Shown one piece after another: positions 60,653 to 64,000 of a stretch of DNA of 64,000 nucleotides. The notes under the pieces are model-generated. The model saw nothing but the letters and a program-made list of their open reading frames with translations. It had not been told where the DNA came from and did no database searches. The position numbers were made by a program, and so were the translations under genes. Every line of letters begins with the position of its first letter. Position 1 is the stretch's first letter. Location of the stretch: the NCBI GenBank assembly GCA_025999115.1, contig BNWW01000002.1:19684-83683 (forward strand). The letters run 5' to 3'. Origin of the DNA: Bacteroidia bacterium (GTDB lineage: Bacteria > Bacteroidota > Bacteroidia > Bacteroidales > Azobacteroidaceae).

Positions 60653-62965
60653 ATGAAATTTTCTCTCAAAAATATCTCCAAACGCAAAAGGGCAATCAGT
60701 GTTGTGATTGTCCTTTTGTCGCTTGCCTATATTTTTTGTTTTCCGAAACAATTATTCGATGTTTCCTATTCGACCGTTGTTACCGACCGGCATGGCGAAT
60801 TATTGGGCGCTCGCATCGCCGGCGATAAGCAATGGCGTTTCCCGGCCTGCGACACGGTTCCCGAAAAATTCAAAATCTGTATTACTGCATTTGAAGATCG
60901 TTATTTTCGTTGGCATTGGGGCGTGAATCCTTGGTCGATGGGACGGGCGCTTTACAAAAACGTGAGAGCAGGAAAAGTGGTCAATGGCGGCAGCACGATT
61001 ACGATGCAAGTGATCCGTTTGTCGCGAAATAACAAACGGACAATTTGGGAAAAATCCATAGAAATGATTTTGGCTACCCGTTTGGAATTTCGTTATTCCA
61101 AGAATAAAATATTGGCTTTGTATGCTTCCCACGCACCTTTTGGCGGAAATGTGGTGGGATTGAATGCTGCGACTTGGCGTTATTTCGGTCATTCTGCGAA
61201 CGAACTTTCGTGGGCGGAAGCAAGCGCTTTGGCCGTGCTTCCAAATGCACCGGCGATGTTGCATTTGTCGAAAAACCGCGATTTGCTGCTGAAAAAACGA
61301 AACCGTTTACTTCAATATTTATTTCAACAGGGAACGATCGACGCCACAACTTACGATTTGGCCGTGAGCGAAGATTTACCCGGCGAACCCTTGCCTTTGC
61401 CGCAAATTGCACCACACTTGACGACTTATTTTTACAAAAACAAAAAAGGAGAACAAACACAATCTACCCTCGATAAAAGTCTGCAAATCAGAGTGGAAGC
61501 ATTGCTCGAACAATGGAATATCGAATTTCTGCAGCAAGACATTCGCAACCTTGCAGCCATTGTTTTGGATGTGCAGACCAATCAAGTATTAGCCTATTGC
61601 GGCAATGTGCAATTCAACGAAAAAACATCCGGTAATCAAGTGGATGTGATTCGCGCCGAACGCAGCACAGGTAGTATCTTGAAACCGTTTTTGTATTATG
61701 CCGCCTTGCAGGAAGGTGAAATTTTACCGCGCACGCTTTTGCCCGATATTCCGTTGAATGTCAATGGTTTTACTCCGCAGAATTTCAACCGGCAATACGA
61801 AGGGGCTGTTCCGGCGAATGAAGCGGTGGCGCGTTCGTTGAATATCCCTTTGGTCAATCTGTTGCGACAATACAGCGTTCCGAAATTTTATGATTTTTTG
61901 AAACAATACAAGATTGCGGCTTTGCCTCGTCAGGCTTCGCATTACGGTTTATCGTTGATTTTGGGCGGCGCCGAAGCGCAATTGGGCGGCGTAACGAATG
62001 CCTATTCCAATATGGCTCGGGCGTTATTGAGATTACCGGGTACATTTTATTCGGTTGATTTTCAAGAAAATAATTCGGTTTCAAAACGCTCGATTCCCGA
62101 TTTTCAACCGGCGGCGGTTTGGCAGGTTTTCAACGCCATCAAAGAAGTCAATCGACCGGAAGAAATTGATTGGAAACAGATTTCCACCATGCAAACCGTC
62201 GCTTGGAAAACAGGCACGAGTTATGGTTTCCGCGATGCGTGGGCGGTGGGCGTTACACCGAAATATGCTGTCGGCGTGTGGGTTGGCAATAGTAATGGTG
62301 AGGGAAAACCGAATTTGGTGGGCGCCCGTACAGCCGGTCCGGTTTTGTTTGATATTTTCAATCTTTTGCCGTCGTCCGCATGGTTTCAACAACCGGAAGA
62401 AGGCTTTGTTGAAGCCGAAATCTGCCGTCAATCGGGTTGTTTGAAAAACCGGTTTTGCGAAGAATGCGATACGGTTTTGATTTGCCGGAAAGGATTGCAG
62501 ACCGAAACGTGTCCCTATCACATCCAAATTCATGTAACGGCCGACGAACAATTCCGCATATATGAAAATTGCATCGAAACCGAAGACGTGATACCGAAAA
62601 CCGTATTCGTTTTTCCGCCGGCTTGGGCATGGTATTACAAACAGCATCATCCCGATTATCAATCGCTTCCGCCATTCAAACAAGGTTGCGGAACCGATGC
62701 TTCGCAAGTGATGCAATTCATATATCCGCAGGGCAATACCACCGTTCATCTTACGAAACAATTGGACGGATCGGCAGGAAAAATCATATTTCAACTGGCG
62801 CATAATCGCCGCGATGCTACGATTTTTTGGCATATCGACAACGAATATATAACCGCAACCACCGATTTTCATACGCTTTCGGTGCATTTGGCGGTCGGCA
62901 AGCATTTTGTGATTGCGACGGATGATGAAGGAAATACGATTTCTTGTTCGATCATGGTGGAATGA
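60653..62965 (+). CDS. pbpC: Penicillin-binding protein 1C
   Basis: This 770-residue class A PBP has an N-terminal membrane anchor (about 15-32). The GT51 glycosyltransferase domain carries FEDRYFRWHWG (catalytic Glu), GGSTITMQVIRL and RLEFRYSKNKILALYA. The transpeptidase domain has the active-site SILK at 341-344, in STGSILKPF, and KTGTSYGFRDAW (KTG at 519-521). The C-terminal BiPBP_C domain is Cys-rich at its start (CRQSGCLKNRFCEEC). The C-terminal domain and pairing with alpha-2-macroglobulin define PBP1C. It polymerises and crosslinks peptidoglycan, probably for repair. Confidence 0.94.
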   Translation: MKFSLKNISKRKRAISVVIVLLSLAYIFCFPKQLFDVSYSTVVTDRHGELLGARIAGDKQWRFPACDTVPEKFKICITAFEDRYFRWHWGVNPWSMGRALYKNVRAGKVVNGGSTITMQVIRLSRNNKRTIWEKSIEMILATRLEFRYSKNKILALYASHAPFGGNVVGLNAATWRYFGHSANELSWAEASALAVLPNAPAMLHLSKNRDLLLKKRNRLLQYLFQQGTIDATTYDLAVSEDLPGEPLPLPQIAPHLTTYFYKNKKGEQTQSTLDKSLQIRVEALLEQWNIEFLQQDIRNLAAIVLDVQTNQVLAYCGNVQFNEKTSGNQVDVIRAERSTGSILKPFLYYAALQEGEILPRTLLPDIPLNVNGFTPQNFNRQYEGAVPANEAVARSLNIPLVNLLRQYSVPKFYDFLKQYKIAALPRQASHYGLSLILGGAEAQLGGVTNAYSNMARALLRLPGTFYSVDFQENNSVSKRSIPDFQPAAVWQVFNAIKEVNRPEEIDWKQISTMQTVAWKTGTSYGFRDAWAVGVTPKYAVGVWVGNSNGEGKPNLVGARTAGPVLFDIFNLLPSSAWFQQPEEGFVEAEICRQSGCLKNRFCEECDTVLICRKGLQTETCPYHIQIHVTADEQFRIYENCIETEDVIPKTVFVFPPAWAWYYKQHHPDYQSLPPFKQGCGTDASQVMQFIYPQGNTTVHLTKQLDGSAGKIIFQLAHNRRDATIFWHIDNEYITATTDFHTLSVHLAVGKHFVIATDDEGNTISCSIMVE

Positions 62966-63017
62966 TGCAACGTTTTTATACTTGTAATCATCTATAAAGA
63001 AACTAATTAATAATGTC

Positions 63018-64000
63018 ATGAGAAAAATTGCAAGTTATGTATTCGCTTTGGTGGCGATCGTTTTAACTTCGTGTGCATACGAAGATGGAAAATTAGATAG
63101 TACATCTCCGGAGGGAGCATATATTGATGCATTGGGAGGATCCGGCAGTTCGGGTGGAGGAAACGGAACCGGGCAAGCGCAAGCAGGCGTAATTACCGCA
63201 GGAGAATGGAACGATTTGAGTAATTGGTCATTCTGGAACGAATTAATACAAAAAGACGATTACAAACGAATGCCCGGTTATTGGGGATTTTTCCTCAACA
63301 ATCGTGTTTCCGTTCAAGTGCTATCGGAAAACGACGAAAAACCGGTCATTGATGCGGAGGTTACTCTCACGCGCAACGAAACGCTTATCGCCCGCGCCAA
63401 AACCAACAATCAAGGTGTCGCGGAATTGTTTTTGGATTTGTGGCAATCCAATTCCGAAGTCGATTATTCACAATTGATTTTGGGTGTAAACGGAACCGGT
63501 TACAGATCTGTTGTAAAACCCTATAGCGAAGGTATCAACAAACTTGCCATTGCGGCAACCACCGCATCCAACCGTTTAGAAATCGCATTTATGGTCGATG
63601 CAACCGGTTCGATGGGTGATGAATTGGAATACTTGAAAACCGAATTATTGGATGTAATCAATCGCGTAAAAGTAGCGCAAGCTAACCGGGCCATTTATAC
63701 CGGATCTGTTTTCTATCGTGATCAAGGTGACGAATATATTACCAAAATATCGGGTTTTACCAGTAATATTCAACAAACGCACGATTTTATCAAACAACAA
63801 CGGGCTGCCGGTGGAGGCGATTTTCCGGAAGCCGTACATACCGCTTTGGATAAGTCGGTAAACGAATTGCAATGGTCGGACAATAGCCGGGCGCGTATTT
63901 TGTTCCTTTTGCTGGATGCACCTCCCCATTATGAGCAGAATGTTTTGAAAAGCATTTACAATTCGGTAACAAAAGCGCAAGCCAAAGGTATCCACATCAT
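63018..64000 (+). CDS. vWA-domain lipoprotein, 3' partial
   Basis: ATG at 63018 starts MRKIASYVFALVAIVLTSCAYEDG, a lipoprotein signal with lipobox LTSC. A Gly/Ser-rich linker and a carboxypeptidase-regulatory-like beta domain (VQVLSENDEKPVIDAEVTLTR; ARAKTNNQGVAELFLDLW) follow. A von Willebrand factor A domain then begins, with the MIDAS motif DATGSMGDEL and later GGGDFPEAVHTAL and LLLDAPPHY. The frame is open at the right edge of the window. It is probably a surface or outer-membrane adhesion or scaffold protein that binds ligand through a divalent metal. It follows pbpC by 52 bp and may share its transcript. Confidence 0.85.
   Translation, partial: MRKIASYVFALVAIVLTSCAYEDGKLDSTSPEGAYIDALGGSGSSGGGNGTGQAQAGVITAGEWNDLSNWSFWNELIQKDDYKRMPGYWGFFLNNRVSVQVLSENDEKPVIDAEVTLTRNETLIARAKTNNQGVAELFLDLWQSNSEVDYSQLILGVNGTGYRSVVKPYSEGINKLAIAATTASNRLEIAFMVDATGSMGDELEYLKTELLDVINRVKVAQANRAIYTGSVFYRDQGDEYITKISGFTSNIQQTHDFIKQQRAAGGGDFPEAVHTALDKSVNELQWSDNSRARILFLLLDAPPHYEQNVLKSIYNSVTKAQAKGIHI

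Noticed and set aside
62081..63019. 312-codon open frame antisense to pbpC
   Set aside because: Shadow of the pbpC coding frame; no motif and no promoter.

Overview
The window is a piece of a Bacteroidota chromosome, most likely order Bacteroidales. This rests on several things: promoters of the TTTG / TAnnTTTG type, an Na+-translocating NADH:quinone reductase operon (nqrABCDEF), an OmpA protein with thrombospondin type-3 repeats behind a DUF5723-like barrel, a FISUMP-type fragment, and CTnDOT-style mobile-element proteins (DUF1896, methylase-helicase, DUF3408, MobC-like, small excisionase-type HTH proteins).

Layout. (1) 1-10.9 kb is the end of an integrative element, with visibly higher G+C. 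It holds a DUF1896 protein, a giant N6-methylase/SNF2-like helicase, an AbiEi/AbiEii type IV toxin-antitoxin pair, three small HTH proteins and a Toprim primase-helicase. (2) 10.9-11.8 kb is noncoding and dense in perfect hairpins, including a 63-bp near-palindrome. (3) 11.5-26.0 kb is a second, AT-rich integrative element. It has its own tyrosine integrase at the left end and is bounded by candidate attachment repeats at 11457-11484 and 26012-26039. Its mobilization module is wrecked (truncated HTH and DUF3408 genes at a 10-bp tandem repeat, mobC with a nonsense codon, no relaxase). Its cargo is one tightly packed operon: XRE regulator, voltage-gated K+ channel, membrane CbbX-like AAA+ ATPase, exported DNA/RNA nuclease, then a complete His-Xaa-Ser system (HxsA precursor, HxsD, and the radical SAM enzymes HxsB and HxsC), followed by an AlbA-type ATP-binding regulator and, beyond an array of 11-bp repeats, a TOTE-type primase/helicase/PLD protein. 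(4) 26.0-27.7 kb is a scar zone with an intact SDR dehydrogenase and fragments of acetyltransferase-like and flavodoxin-like genes. (5) 27.6-33.6 kb is a minus-strand Pho/Pst-like operon: PstC, PstA, PstB, PhoU, response regulator, histidine kinase, metallophosphoesterase. The PstB copy has lost several ATPase signature residues and there is no PstS. (6) 33.7-45.4 kb holds an envelope lipoprotein/OmpA operon, another lipoprotein, a decayed transposase and a decayed FISUMP gene, two glycosyltransferases coupled to mtaB, a small barrel protein and a polyprenyl-type glycosyltransferase. (7) 45.5-64 kb is housekeeping: a small ORF coupled to purD, a membrane protein, der, the nqr operon, an alpha-2-macroglobulin lipoprotein with pbpC, and a vWA lipoprotein running off the window.

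The most interesting part is the HXS cargo operon of region 3. Its genes suggest an envelope-localised system: a channel, a membrane AAA+ ATPase, an exported nuclease and an exported, peptidoglycan-binding HxS-repeat protein modified by two radical SAM enzymes, all under one predicted promoter and one XRE regulator. The final function of HXS systems is, to my knowledge, not established. The second point of interest is the motif-degenerate PstB, which suggests a Pst complex kept for signalling rather than transport. All assignments come from reading motifs by eye; no database search was run.
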